64,000 bases of DNA from CAYPTB01 sp964413535. Its GTDB lineage: Bacteria; Planctomycetota; UBA1135; GCA-002686595. Each line of letters opens with the position of its first letter. The first letter of the stretch is position 1. Below, in pieces: positions 1-9,443 of this stretch. The notes under the pieces are model-generated. The model searched no databases. It was not told the DNA's origin and saw only the letters and a program-made list of their open reading frames with translations. The position numbers and the translations under genes are program-made. The stretch spans positions 1-64,000 of the forward strand of contig CAYPTB010000061.1 in NCBI GenBank assembly GCA_964413535.1, given 5' to 3'.

Positions 1-211
1 CCCAACGAATCTCCTCGATCCGGATCGCCGACTCCTTACCTCCCTTGTTCGGGTCCACGATCACCGTCACCTCCTCCCCCTGCACCGGACCCGTCGCCGT
101 CGTCGCTGCGCTCTTCGAACTCGACGGACCGCAGGCGCACAATCCCAGGGCGAGGAGGAAAGCCGGTCCGATCCGGCGCGAGGCGCCGACTTGGTCTTCG
201 AGGTCTGTCAT
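1..211 (-). CDS. Truncated lipoprotein N-terminus, function unknown
   Basis: An open frame reads leftward from an ATG at 211 and runs off the window edge without a stop, giving about 70 residues. Residues 14-35 form a typical lipoprotein signal: a basic start, a hydrophobic stretch and a lipobox-like LGLCACG, followed by a Ser/Thr/Ala-rich linker. This predicts export and lipid anchoring of the mature protein at a cysteine. The visible mature part (VTVIVDPNKGGKE region) is too short to assign a family. No strong ribosome site precedes the ATG. The ABC exporter genes on the same strand end 378 bases upstream. The lipobox in an unbroken frame makes a real gene likely, but a truncated 70-residue view cannot exclude chance. 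Confidence 0.55.
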   Translation of the reverse strand, partial: MTDLEDQVGASRRIGPAFLLALGLCACGPSSSKSAATTATGPVQGEEVTVIVDPNKGGKESAIRIEEIRW

Positions 212-589
212 CGCATCGGCTCGAGCGCTGGGTCGCCATTCCCGCGCCCTCGACGAGGGGGGACGAGGGGGAATGGGCGGCGGGGAGGGTCGGGGAGCCG
301 GTTCGGCTCGGGCGGAGCTAGCCAACCCAACGTGTGTTAATGGATTGTTTCATCGGCTCGCGAGGGGGTCAAGGCGAGCGCCGGCGTGCAACACGCGATC
401 CCGGCCGGGTGAGCTCGCGCCAAGGTCCTCGTCGCCACCCGCGGGTCGGGATCCGCGGCCTGGAACGCTCCGAGGACGAGCGATCCACGCGGGAGCTCGG
501 CGAGTGCGCGGATTCGCACTGCGGGGTCTCATCGAATCGCACCCTTGGCTGCGCGCGCGTCGATCTCCCGTCCGGAGCTCGCGGACGGC
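212..589. other. Intergenic region, possible promoter
   Basis: No convincing gene lies here; the open frames are arginine-rich noise. The stretch 317-352 is noticeably less GC-rich than its surroundings (it contains gtgttaatggattgtttc) and could carry a promoter for the leftward lipoprotein gene, but I cannot fix a -10 or -35 hexamer with confidence. Confidence 0.3.
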
Positions 590-2305
590 TCAACCGGTGT
601 GGCGCGCGACGTCGAAACGCCGGAACAGCCGGCCTCCCGCCGCTACCAGTGCTACGTCGCAAGTGAGCAGCGCGAGCCACGCGGAGCCACATCCGGCGAC
701 GAGCGGAACGGCGCCCTCGAGTCCGAACAGGCTCTGCATCACGACGGACCCGATCCAGAACCCCGCGGCCACGGCGATGCCGACGACACCGAGCAGGAGC
801 GCGCGCAGGATCATCAGCACGACCGCTCGTCCCGCGTTCTGCATGGCGCCGTCCTGACCGGGAACGATGCGCACCGGGGCGAACAGGAACACCACGTTGT
901 CCAAGGCGATCCACGCGAACACGAAGAGCGGGATCGCCGCAACGATCGCGAAGAGCCATGGGTCGTATCCCTGCGTCGCGAACGCTCGCAGGACGATGCC
1001 GGCGACCAGCATCGACGAGATCAGGAGCACTTGCGGCAGGATCGTGGCCGCGAAGATTCGATACGGCGACAGCGGCCAGGCCTTGATCACGTCCATCAGG
1101 TCGAGATCCTCGCGGAAGTCGAAGCGCAGACCGGCCGCGAGGTACAGGGTGCCCGCGACGACGATGAGCGCAGCTCCGCCGAGAACGGCTTCCTGACCGC
1201 CGCCGTCCGTGACGGAGGCCACCAAGAGGGTCACGATCGCGAGCACGAAGATCGACACCATCAGCGTGCCGCGCGCCTTGCGCACGATGGCCGTGGTCTT
1301 GCGCCAGGCGATGGCGCCGCCCGCTCCGCGACCGAAGATCCACGGCAATCTCCAGCCGATGGTCAGCCTGGACACCTTCGCCGCGCTCGCTCCGCCGCCC
1401 ACGCGGCGGTGCCGGCGGATCCGCTCGGAAATGCTCGCCGAGGTCTCGAGCGACAGCTCGCGGAAGTCGATCGGTAGCCGCGCCGTGACTTCGAAGAAAA
1501 GGAGCCACAAGGCCGCGCAGACGAGCATCCAGCCCGCGAACGAAGTCGCGTCCCCCGCCGTGACGAGACGCGCCCAGGGCTCGAACGGCAAGGAGATCGC
1601 CACGACGACGGGATGCTCGACGAGACCCTGGAAGCGATCGGGGGAGAGCAGCGAGGAAACCTCCCCGTAGATCTCGGCGCTCCTCCCCCCGCCGAAGGCG
1701 AGGACGAAGAACACGAACAGCCCGAGCACCAGACACAAGATGCGCACGATCCCTCCGGGCCATCCGCGCAAGCGCTCGACCGAGCGCTTCTCGAGCGCGC
1801 CCGCGAGGATCGCCGCGGCCTGCCCGACGACGGGCAGGGTCTGGAGGGCGACGACCAGAGCGGCGAAGGCGTACCCGGGCGCGGGCATCCTGCGCATGAG
1901 GATCAGACCGAACAGCACGCCGGCGAAGAGCGAGCGACCCGCATTCGAGACCAGTCGGTAGCGGACGATGTCGGAACGCGAGAGCGGAGCGCTGAAGAGC
2001 CGCTCGATCTCCTCGTTCGGAAGGAACAATCCGCGATGGGTCATCGCGCTACCGACGGTGAAGAGCGTCAGGAAGAGCCCCGCCAGTCGAACGAGCGGAA
2101 CGAGCTGTTCGGGGTCGCGCGATTCGCCGTCGTGGTGCGTCGAGAACAGGACGCCCGCGATCCACGCCCCGAAGAGCAAGAGCCCCAGGCACGCGAGCAC
2201 GAGGCTCGGGGGACGTCGCAGCCGTCGAACCTGTGCGCGCAGCCGACCCAAGAGCTTCCGCCGCGCGAGCAGACGCAGCGCCGGCGACCCGATGATCGCC
2301 GTCAA
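590..2305 (-). CDS. ABC exporter membrane subunit (ABC-2-like permease)
   Basis: A 571-residue integral membrane protein with about twelve hydrophobic segments spread along its length and a basic N-terminus (LRRPP before the first segment). It is best read as the membrane partner of the ATPase encoded immediately upstream. I chose a TTG start at 2305 because it overlaps the ATPase stop as TTGA and because the frame further upstream only shadows the ATPase gene; a weak purine-rich stretch precedes it. The length and two-halves layout (segments 1-6, a basic cytosolic linker around residues 270-340, segments 7-12) fit planctomycete-type putative ABC exporters better than the short six-helix ABC-2 permeases. 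Substrate unknown. The start codon is the least certain part. Confidence 0.75.
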   Translation of the reverse strand: MTAIIGSPALRLLARRKLLGRLRAQVRRLRRPPSLVLACLGLLLFGAWIAGVLFSTHHDGESRDPEQLVPLVRLAGLFLTLFTVGSAMTHRGLFLPNEEIERLFSAPLSRSDIVRYRLVSNAGRSLFAGVLFGLILMRRMPAPGYAFAALVVALQTLPVVGQAAAILAGALEKRSVERLRGWPGGIVRILCLVLGLFVFFVLAFGGGRSAEIYGEVSSLLSPDRFQGLVEHPVVVAISLPFEPWARLVTAGDATSFAGWMLVCAALWLLFFEVTARLPIDFRELSLETSASISERIRRHRRVGGGASAAKVSRLTIGWRLPWIFGRGAGGAIAWRKTTAIVRKARGTLMVSIFVLAIVTLLVASVTDGGGQEAVLGGAALIVVAGTLYLAAGLRFDFREDLDLMDVIKAWPLSPYRIFAATILPQVLLISSMLVAGIVLRAFATQGYDPWLFAIVAAIPLFVFAWIALDNVVFLFAPVRIVPGQDGAMQNAGRAVVLMILRALLLGVVGIAVAAGFWIGSVVMQSLFGLEGAVPLVAGCGSAWLALLTCDVALVAAGGRLFRRFDVARHTG

Positions 2306-3192
2306 GGGCGCTCGCCCTCGCGCGCCTCGCTCGCCGCCGACTCGACGCCGCCGATCAGGGGGTCGGAGCGCGCGCTCGAGCGCCGGTCGTGCGAGTCCGT
2401 CGCGGCGAAGTAGATCTCTTCGAGGCTCGAACCCTCCTCGGTCGTGATCGACCGGCGAGCTTCGGCGAGGGTCCCGTCGAAGAGCTTGCGGCCGTCGCCG
2501 AGGATCAGGATCCGACTGGCCAGGGCCTCGACGAGCTCGAGCAGGTGGGACGAGAGGATCAGCGCGGTGCCGGCGGCCGCGAGCTCGAGGACGGCCTGCT
2601 TGGCCGAACGTATGCCGCGCGGGTCGAGGCCGGAGAGCGGCTCGTCGAGCAGCACGAGCCGCGGCTCGGCGAGCCACGCGCACGAGAACGCGAGCTTCTG
2701 GCGCATGCCGCGCGACAGCTCGCCGCCCAGGGCATCGCGTTTCTCCACGAGCTCGAACCGCGCGAGGAGCTCCTCGGCGCGCGCCTCCCACTCGCGCACG
2801 CCGTACAGGGCGGCCGTGAACTCGAGGTGCTCCCGCACCGTCAGCGCGTCGAAGGGCTGCGGATCGTCCGGCACCCAGGTCAGGCAACGCTTCGCAGCCT
2901 CTTCCCGCGTAGCGACATCGTGTCCGCAGATCTCGACGCTACCGGCTTCGATGGGTAGGACTCCCGCGATCGAGCGCAGCGTCGTCGTCTTCCCCGATCC
3001 GTTGGGACCCACGAGTCCGAGGATCTCGCCCGCACGCACGTCGAACGAGAGATCGCAAACGGCGCGCGTCGTGTCGTAGGTCTTCGACAGGTGGCGGACG
3101 GAGAGCACCAGAGACCCCCCGATCGGATCCCGGCCGAGAGCTCCCGAGGATCGCCCGTGAGTCGCGTCGTTCTGGGTGTCGTGCGGGGACAT
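2302..3192 (-). CDS. ABC transporter ATP-binding protein
   Basis: ATPase subunit of a two-gene ABC exporter. All nucleotide-binding motifs are visible: Walker A GPNGSGKT (about residues 62-69), signature LSRGMRQK (159-166), Walker B LVLLDEP (179-185), D-loop SGLD and the switch histidine in SSH (about 216). The Q-loop position reads VPDDPQPFD, with Asp in place of Gln, as is common in the CcmA/ABC-2 exporter class. The C-terminal 30 residues are Ser/Arg/Glu-rich and not part of the fold. ATG at 3192 is used; an in-frame GTG lies one codon earlier (3195). The stop overlaps the permease TTG start, implying translational coupling. A TAGACT hexamer sits 11 bases upstream of the ATG. Confidence 0.9.
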   Translation of the reverse strand: MSPHDTQNDATHGRSSGALGRDPIGGSLVLSVRHLSKTYDTTRAVCDLSFDVRAGEILGLVGPNGSGKTTTLRSIAGVLPIEAGSVEICGHDVATREEAAKRCLTWVPDDPQPFDALTVREHLEFTAALYGVREWEARAEELLARFELVEKRDALGGELSRGMRQKLAFSCAWLAEPRLVLLDEPLSGLDPRGIRSAKQAVLELAAAGTALILSSHLLELVEALASRILILGDGRKLFDGTLAEARRSITTEEGSSLEEIYFAATDSHDRRSSARSDPLIGGVESAASEAREGERP

Positions 3193-3203
3193 CACTCGCG
3201 CGC

Positions 3204-3209
3204 AGTCTA
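3204..3209 (-). promoter_or_regulatory. Candidate -10 hexamer for the ABC exporter genes
   Basis: TAGACT on the minus strand, 11 bases before the ATG at 3192 and 8 before the GTG at 3195. No clear -35 box is seen. An imperfect 16-base palindrome (CGGGGTTCGACCCCCG, 3211-3226) lies directly upstream and could be an operator. The same hexamer at the same spacing precedes the sulfatase gene at 18599. Confidence 0.35.
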
Positions 3210-3409
3210 ACGGGGTTCGACCCCCGCTCGGCCGAACATGACGGCGAAGAACGACCGATCGTCGGCGCGACGGGGAAGGTCCGCCGCGCGACTTTCGTCC
3301 ACGCGCTCAGGGCGCCCGGGTCTCGAACGTCGGGGGGGAAGACGCCGTGGGCTGGGATTCCCTAACCTCTCGCGCGGGCCGCACCCGAAAGGGGCTCTTC
3401 GGAGTCCCC

Positions 3410-4783
3410 ATGCGCTGGCGATCCCGCGTCGACTCGGTCGTCCTCCTCGTCCTGTTCGCGGGCATGTTGCTCGTGATCCTGCGGCTCTCGCTCCTGCGCG
3501 CCTTCAACCAGGACGAGTTCGAGGCGATCCACTCGGGATGGAAGGTCTACGCGGGCCAGCGTCCCTACGCGGACTTCTTCCAGCATCACCATCCCTACCT
3601 GTACTACGTGCTCGCGGGGGTCATCGCCGCCTTCGGGGAGGGATTGGCCGCCGTGCGCGCGAGCCGCGCCCTGCACTTCATCGCGGCGCTCGGGCTCTTC
3701 GGGACGACCGCCGCGCTCGCCCGCGACCTGTTCGGCAAACGGGTGACGCTTTACGCATCGGCCTTGCTCGCGACGTCGGTGATCTTCGTCGAGAAGGTGA
3801 TCGAGGTGCGCCCGGACGTCCTGCAGTCCCTGTTCGGCCTCTTGGGCGTGCTCTTCTTCTTCCGCCACGGAACGAGTGGGCGCCGGCGACACGTCGTGCT
3901 CTCGAGCGTGTGCCTCGGGATCTCGTTCCTCTTCCTGCAGAAGACCCTGTTCCTCGTCGCGGCTCTCGCCCTGCTCGCTCTCGCGCGGTGGGCGGCGGGT
4001 CGCTTGCGCGGAGCCGACCTCGCGCTCGGCGCGCTCGTGTTCGTGGCCACGCTCCTGCCCGAGTACGCGTGGATGGCGTCCGAGGGGTCGCTCGCGACGT
4101 ATTGGGCGCTGAACTGGACGCTCAACGTCCCCGCGACGGGCGCCTTCGACCCGGTGTTCGGGATGATCGAGAGCTACAAGGAGAACAGCCTCCTGTGGAT
4201 CGCGTGGCTCGTCGGCCTACCGCTCTGCTTGCGAGATCGGAAGCAGCGCGAGGTCGCGCTGCTCTCGGCGGCGCTCGTCGGTTCGCTGTTCCTCGTCAAG
4301 CGACCGTGGCCGCAGTACTACATGGTTCCGATGCCGCTCATGGCGCTCGTCGCCGCGCACGCGCTGGAGACCGTGTTCGTCGGCCGACGCGCCCTCACGG
4401 CGGCGGTGATCGTGTTGGGAAGCGTTCCCGCCCTGTACCACTTCGGCTTCAAGGAGCTCTACACCAACGAGCGACAGTTGCGCGCGGTCGAGTGGGCCCT
4501 CGCGACGACCCCTCCGAACGAGCGCATCCACGACGGGCGCTGCTCGGTCAACCTGTTCCGCGAAGACCTCGACTGGTTCTGGTTCTCCGTCCGCGAGAAC
4601 CAGCTGATCGACCGCTATCGCGAGCTCGTCGGCGAGTACCCCTACGATCCCGTGGCACTCGTGCGGCGCCTGCGCCCGCGCATCGTCGTCGATTCGACCC
4701 TCGACCTCGACGACCCGCGCATCGCGGGGGGATACGTGCGCTCCGAGGGCTTCAAGGACCTCTGGGTGCGCGTCGATCCTTGA
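3410..4783 (+). CDS. GT39-like polytopic membrane glycosyltransferase
   Basis: A 457-residue membrane protein resembling the GT39/ArnT/PMT-type, lipid-linked-sugar-dependent glycosyltransferases. The first hydrophobic helix is followed by the acidic first-loop motif NQDEFEAIHSGW and then RPYADFFQHHHP, the usual catalytic loop layout. About nine to ten membrane helices follow, and a soluble tail of about 110 residues (from about residue 345) contains an NERQLRAVEWA segment. I chose the ATG at 3410 because GGAG lies five bases upstream; an in-frame ATG at 3347 has no such site and would add a basic, non-hydrophobic leader. The gene stands alone between the divergent ABC genes and the convergent repeat protein, with abutting stops at 4783/4784. 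Sugar donor and acceptor are unknown. Confidence 0.8.
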   Translation: MRWRSRVDSVVLLVLFAGMLLVILRLSLLRAFNQDEFEAIHSGWKVYAGQRPYADFFQHHHPYLYYVLAGVIAAFGEGLAAVRASRALHFIAALGLFGTTAALARDLFGKRVTLYASALLATSVIFVEKVIEVRPDVLQSLFGLLGVLFFFRHGTSGRRRHVVLSSVCLGISFLFLQKTLFLVAALALLALARWAAGRLRGADLALGALVFVATLLPEYAWMASEGSLATYWALNWTLNVPATGAFDPVFGMIESYKENSLLWIAWLVGLPLCLRDRKQREVALLSAALVGSLFLVKRPWPQYYMVPMPLMALVAAHALETVFVGRRALTAAVIVLGSVPALYHFGFKELYTNERQLRAVEWALATTPPNERIHDGRCSVNLFREDLDWFWFSVRENQLIDRYRELVGEYPYDPVALVRRLRPRIVVDSTLDLDDPRIAGGYVRSEGFKDLWVRVDP

Positions 4784-7700
4784 TCACTCGTCGAGCGCGA
4801 GGTCGACCGCGATCTCCGCATCGCCGCGGCGCACGACGATGGCGCGCGCATCCTCTTGCCCGGAGTCCGTCCGCGCGAGGACGCGATAGTAGCCGGGCGC
4901 GAGCGGACCGATGCGACTCGTGCGCTCTGCGCCACCGTCCGACATCCAACTCATCATGCTGGAGAATCCGACGAGGCCGTTGAACTCGCGGCCCAGCTCG
5001 TCGATGGCGGAGACGCCGGCCCGCGCCTTCCCGCCGCCAGCATCGAAGACGGTCACTACCAGCGTCGCGCCGGGCTCCATGCGAAGGGTCGTGGACCCCG
5101 CCCGACCGGCGCGCACCACCACCGCTTCCGAGAGCGAGCTCACGAGCTCCGGCGTGCGCGCGAAGAGCGTGTAGGTGCCTTCGGCGAGCCCTTCGGAGCG
5201 AAAGCGCCCCGAGGCGTTCGAGGTCGTCGTCGAGAACGCATCGACCGGCACTCCCGAGGCGTCGTACAGGAAGATCGACGCGCCGTTCACCGGCTCGCCG
5301 CTCGCGTCCACCACGCGACCCTCGATCTCGCACGGCGCGCCGAGGGCGATGTCGACGCCGCCCTGGTCCTCGTCCTGCCCGAGCTCGACCGTCGTCGTCT
5401 CGCGCCCGTACCCGAGCGCTCCGCCGACGAACAGGGCGATCATCGGGCTGCCCGCACCCACGACGTAGGCGCCCGGCTCGAGGTCGGTGAACTCGTACGC
5501 TCCGCCCGCATCCGTCGCGTTCCCACCGAAGAAGCGACCGAAGTCGCGTCCACGAGAAGGCGTCGGTCCGACGCGCCGGATTGTCATCTGGACGTTCTCC
5601 GCCGGCTCGCCGTCGGGAGCGAACACGCGGCCCGCGATGCGTCCGCCCGGCAGTGCGAAGTCCAGCTCGAAGCGCTTCACTGCGGGAATGCGGCGATAGT
5701 AGGTATGCGTGAGGGTCGCAGGGCCGACGCCTTCGCTCTCGTCGTCCGAGTCGAACGCGAGCGAGGAGAGCGTTGGCTCCGGTCCCGACACGAAGTGGAT
5801 CCGATGCTCGCCCGGATGCGCGACTTCGAGCTCGTACTCGCCGGCCGAGCCCAGCTCGACCGCGGGCCCGGGCAAGCCGGGACCTTCAGCATCCACGCTG
5901 AACGAGATCTTCCCCGATAGCGGCCGCCCGCGCAGCGTCACGCGCCCGGAGACCAGCACGGGCTCCCCCCGTTCCGGCCCCACCCCTCCCAGCACGACGT
6001 GCGTCGTCGCCCCGTCGACGAGTTCGACCGTCTCCCGCAGCGTGCCCTGCATCACACGCCACCAGTCCTCACCCCCGACCCCCTCCATCTCCTCCGCCGT
6101 GGGCCTCAGGGAGACGACGGCTTCGCCGGGCACGAGTCCTTCGAATTCGAACCAACCGTTGGCGTCGGTCGTGGCCTCCTCCTCGCCGGACTCGAACGAC
6201 ATGAAGCGCGCGCGCGTCGAGACCTCCTTCGGCTTCGCGGAGACGGAGCGCTCGGCGATGGGTTCGCCGAGCGCGTCCAGCACTTCGCCGGTCAGGCGCG
6301 CACCCATGCGCAGGGCGATCACGAGCCCGATCTGCGCCTCCCCCGGCTGGAGCTCGAGCGGGAGACCCTCGGAAACCACCCACTGCGGTCCGGTCGCGGA
6401 CAGCACGAACTCCCCGGGATCGAGCTGCGTGAAGGCGAATTCGCCCCGCGCGTTCGCGAGCACGCTCGCCGGAGGGACTGCCTCCACGAGCATGACGTCG
6501 AGCCCGCTCCGGGCGGGGCGCGCGGCCGAGACTTTCGCGCCCGCGACGGGTTCGCCCGCGGGCGAGACGACCCGCCCCGAGAGCCCCGCGAAGGGCGCGA
6601 GCACGATCTCGAGCGCGGGCGTACCGGTCGCGATCGGCAGGCTGAAGCCTCTCGGACGCGACGTCGCGAAACCCTCGGCTTCGATGGTGACGGCGAACTC
6701 GCCTTCCCAGAGCCGCTCGAGGGCGAACGTCCCGTCGGGCGAGACGACGTCCCGCTCGAGCATGCTCTTCGCCGCGCTCAGCGAGGTCATCATGCTCCCG
6801 GCTCCCTCGTCCGGCCGCACGATCACCCGGAAGGCGGTGACGGGCGCGCCGGCGCCGTCGCGCACGATGCCCGAGAGCAGCGGCCGCTCCGCGAGGACGA
6901 GCGCGTGCGAGTCGTCCTCGCTGGGCTCGACGCCGTCCTCTTGCGCGGCTCCCTCCACGAGACCTTCCTTCCCGGCGCGACTGGCGAAGGCCCAAATGCT
7001 CTGTGCGCGGCGCTTCAGGCCGGTGATCTCGAAGCGCCCGTGTTCGTCCGCCGCGTACTCGCCGTAGAGCGTGCGCGCCGCCGTATCGAGCGGCTCCGTT
7101 CGAGCGGAAGCGTCGCGGCCCACCTGCACGACGGCGTTCGGAGCAACGCTGCCATCGCTCCAGCTCACCGTTCCGCGCAGCGCCTCTCCCTGCCGCAGCT
7201 TGATCTCGACGCTCACGGAGGCTCCGGGCGCGAGCTCGAGCTTCTTGCGGATGCCCTTGCGGTAGCCCTCCTTCTCGGCGCGGACCAACAGCACGCCCGG
7301 GACGAGCCCGGAGATCGAGAAGCCGCCGTCGCTGCGCGTGATCGCGCTGCGCGTGAAGAGCCGCGCGGAACCGGAGTCCTCGTCCTCGTCGTCGCCGCCC
7401 ACGGCGACTTCGACCCACGCGCCCGGGACCGGCGCGCCGGCCCGGTCGACGACGCGACCCGCGACGCGCGCGCCGCGCGCGAGCGGGATCAGGACCTCGA
7501 GCGTCTCTCCCGGTAGGAACACGAGCTCGTCCGTGATCTGCGAGGCCAGGAGCGGCGGATGGGACACGACCACCCATGCGGGGCCCGGCTCGATCCCGCG
7601 CATCTCGAAGCTCCCGTCGGCGCCGGAGCGCACGCTGTGGAACACCGGCGAGCCGCTGCCCTCGACACCGAAGAACGCGCTGAACTGGTTCCCCGACTGC

Positions 7701-8383
7701 GTGGTCAGGTACGCGTTCCCGCCCGCGAGCTCGAGCTCGGCTCCGATCGCGTCCGGGGGAGCGATCCAGCGGCCCTTCAGGCTCGCCCCCCACATCGGCG
7801 CGAGGTCGACCTGCGTGACCGCGCCGGTGAGCCGGACCGCCTGCGGCTCTGCCAGGTACAGGTAGAGCGCGTCGATCTCGAGGTAGACCCACTCGGCGTC
7901 CGGCGCGCACGCGAGACGGAAGGTCCCGTCGGCCTCGACGGGCACCCCGTCCAGCACCTCCGTCTCGCGCGCAGGCCCCGCGTCACTCCCGGAGAACCGG
8001 TCGAAGAAGGAGTTCGTCGGGCGCGCGCGGTCAGGCGCCGCGACGGACAGCACGCGCGCCGTCGGGTCCCACAGCGCCATGGGGGGCAGGACGAGCACGC
8101 CGCGCACCTCGCGCGCTCCCTCGGCGTGCGCGCCGGAAGAGGCGCGTTGCCGCGCCTCGCGCCGTTCTCCCACGACCGGGGAGACTCGCGACTCCGCGGA
8201 AGGAGCGCCCGCTCGCGAGTCCTCGGGGAGCGGCTCCGGCTCCTCACGCCCCGCTCGCGACGCAGAGTCCAACGGCGCGATCGCGTCGATGGCGCGCATC
8301 GAGCCCGAATCCGTCGAGACGGTGAGCACGACGACTCCCAGGGCCACGAGCGCCAGGATCACGAGCAGGTGGGACGAGCGCAT
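4784..8383 (-). CDS. Large exported multi-repeat carboxypeptidase-regulatory-like protein
   Basis: A 1199-residue protein with an N-terminal signal anchor (residues about 5-23, hydrophobic, followed by an acidic Ser/Pro linker) and then a chain of at least eight repeats of the CarboxypepD_reg-like/CnaB-like beta-sandwich type. Each repeat begins with a GxVxDxxGxPVxGAxV pattern; examples are GRVVDRAGAPVPGAWVEV, GRVVSPAGEPVAGAKVSA and GRVVDASGEPVNGASIFL, and most end with an F.F.GL.PG turn. Such domains are usually structural or adhesive, and no catalytic domain is recognisable. I chose the ATG at 8383 because GGAAG precedes it and a signal sequence follows; the open frame upstream of it shadows the dehydratase gene. 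It is the largest protein in the left half and probably sits on the cell surface or in the periplasm. Confidence 0.8.
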   Translation of the reverse strand: MRSSHLLVILALVALGVVVLTVSTDSGSMRAIDAIAPLDSASRAGREEPEPLPEDSRAGAPSAESRVSPVVGERREARQRASSGAHAEGAREVRGVLVLPPMALWDPTARVLSVAAPDRARPTNSFFDRFSGSDAGPARETEVLDGVPVEADGTFRLACAPDAEWVYLEIDALYLYLAEPQAVRLTGAVTQVDLAPMWGASLKGRWIAPPDAIGAELELAGGNAYLTTQSGNQFSAFFGVEGSGSPVFHSVRSGADGSFEMRGIEPGPAWVVVSHPPLLASQITDELVFLPGETLEVLIPLARGARVAGRVVDRAGAPVPGAWVEVAVGGDDEDEDSGSARLFTRSAITRSDGGFSISGLVPGVLLVRAEKEGYRKGIRKKLELAPGASVSVEIKLRQGEALRGTVSWSDGSVAPNAVVQVGRDASARTEPLDTAARTLYGEYAADEHGRFEITGLKRRAQSIWAFASRAGKEGLVEGAAQEDGVEPSEDDSHALVLAERPLLSGIVRDGAGAPVTAFRVIVRPDEGAGSMMTSLSAAKSMLERDVVSPDGTFALERLWEGEFAVTIEAEGFATSRPRGFSLPIATGTPALEIVLAPFAGLSGRVVSPAGEPVAGAKVSAARPARSGLDVMLVEAVPPASVLANARGEFAFTQLDPGEFVLSATGPQWVVSEGLPLELQPGEAQIGLVIALRMGARLTGEVLDALGEPIAERSVSAKPKEVSTRARFMSFESGEEEATTDANGWFEFEGLVPGEAVVSLRPTAEEMEGVGGEDWWRVMQGTLRETVELVDGATTHVVLGGVGPERGEPVLVSGRVTLRGRPLSGKISFSVDAEGPGLPGPAVELGSAGEYELEVAHPGEHRIHFVSGPEPTLSSLAFDSDDESEGVGPATLTHTYYRRIPAVKRFELDFALPGGRIAGRVFAPDGEPAENVQMTIRRVGPTPSRGRDFGRFFGGNATDAGGAYEFTDLEPGAYVVGAGSPMIALFVGGALGYGRETTTVELGQDEDQGGVDIALGAPCEIEGRVVDASGEPVNGASIFLYDASGVPVDAFSTTTSNASGRFRSEGLAEGTYTLFARTPELVSSLSEAVVVRAGRAGSTTLRMEPGATLVVTVFDAGGGKARAGVSAIDELGREFNGLVGFSSMMSWMSDGGAERTSRIGPLAPGYYRVLARTDSGQEDARAIVVRRGDAEIAVDLALDE

Positions 8384-8556
8384 GGGAACTTCCGCGAGCG
8401 GTCGCTCGGGCTCGGGCCTCGCGCGCGGCCGGCCGATGGTACCTCCGCCGCGCGCGCTCCGCTCGGACGCCGCCTCGCCGTGAACGCGAGGCGGTCGCAT
8501 GCGCACCGCTGTGCGTCGCTCGGCCGCCGATCGGGATCGACCCGCGGTGCGCTCGC

Positions 8557-9363
8557 TCAGGGCCGCCAGGAACCGAGGAAGCGCTCGATCGGTCGGTCCG
8601 AGCTCATCTCGGCGATCGCGCGCCCGCTGCCGGGCTCGTGGTCGTACTCGACCAAGAAGCGCGCGCCGTCCTCGGAGCCCAGGAGGGGCGAGCGCGTGCG
8701 GCGCGCGCCGTGGGACTCGAGCTTCATGCGCAGGGTCTTCAACACGCGCGGCTGGTTGACGGGACCGAGCAGAACGGCCGAGCGCGTCGCGTCGGCCTCC
8801 CCGTTCGGGCCGCGTCCGAAGACGTAGAAGCGCGTCCGGTTGTCCGGCTTGTCGGTCAGGCCCTCGGCCAGGATGGCGAGGCCGTAGCGATCGGCGAGGC
8901 TCTGGCTGCCGAGCACGCCCAGCGCGGGATCGCGCGCCAGCGCGAGCTCCTCGGCGGCGTGGCCCGTGTCGGTCGACGGCCGCGTGGCCACGCCCAGACG
9001 CTGGAGCCAGTCCCGACACTGGGCGAGTGCGCTCGTGTGGGACGTCACGACCGAGATCTCGTCCAATCGCGCGCCGTGCACGGCGAGCAGGCAGTGCCGG
9101 ATCGGGAGCACGATCTCCCCCACGACGCCGATCGGCTCGCGCTCGAACACGGCTTCGACCAACCCCGCGAAGAAGCCGGTCACCGTGTTCTCGACCGGAA
9201 GGACCGCGTGGCCCGCACGCCCGTCGCAGATCGCGTCGAGCGCCTCCTGGGCGCTCGAGCAAGTGAGCGTCGCGCGCAGCGGCCCGAAGAACCGGCGGGC
9301 AGCTTCCTCGCTGTACGCGCCGGGGGCGCCGCTGAAGGCGATCGGGAGGGAAGGCGAGACCAT
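8557..9363 (-). CDS. pheA: Prephenate dehydratase
   Basis: Converts prephenate to phenylpyruvate, the committed step to phenylalanine. The two periplasmic-binding-protein-like catalytic lobes are clear: IAFSGAPGAYSEEAA at the start, VLPVENTVTGF (55-64), SHTSALAQC (108-116) and the catalytic TRF at 177-179 within DNRTRFYVFGR. The 268-residue length is close to monofunctional enzymes. The C-terminal ACT-like region (about 190-255) is degenerate: the usual GAL and ESRP phenylalanine-contact motifs read PRVL and TRSP. ATG 9363 gives the family's usual short N-terminus; an in-frame ATG at 9402 would add 13 residues, and neither has a strong ribosome site. No other aromatic-pathway gene is nearby. 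A ferredoxin gene precedes it by 80 bases. Confidence 0.9.
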   Translation of the reverse strand: MVSPSLPIAFSGAPGAYSEEAARRFFGPLRATLTCSSAQEALDAICDGRAGHAVLPVENTVTGFFAGLVEAVFEREPIGVVGEIVLPIRHCLLAVHGARLDEISVVTSHTSALAQCRDWLQRLGVATRPSTDTGHAAEELALARDPALGVLGSQSLADRYGLAILAEGLTDKPDNRTRFYVFGRGPNGEADATRSAVLLGPVNQPRVLKTLRMKLESHGARRTRSPLLGSEDGARFLVEYDHEPGSGRAIAEMSSDRPIERFLGSWRP

Positions 9364-9443
9364 GGATTCGGGCGGGCGACACGCGCGACCCGAGACGTTC
9401 ATCGGACCCCGTGGAAGACGGGCTTGATGTCGGCTGCGCCCCT

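Noticed and set aside
45..857. Plus-strand open frame at the left edge
   Set aside because: It shadows the minus-strand lipoprotein and permease genes and has Ser/Arg/Pro-rich noise composition.
3211..3226. CGGGGTTCGACCCCCG resembles a tRNA T-arm
   Set aside because: No acceptor, D or anticodon arms can be built from the flanking sequence; kept only as a possible operator palindrome.
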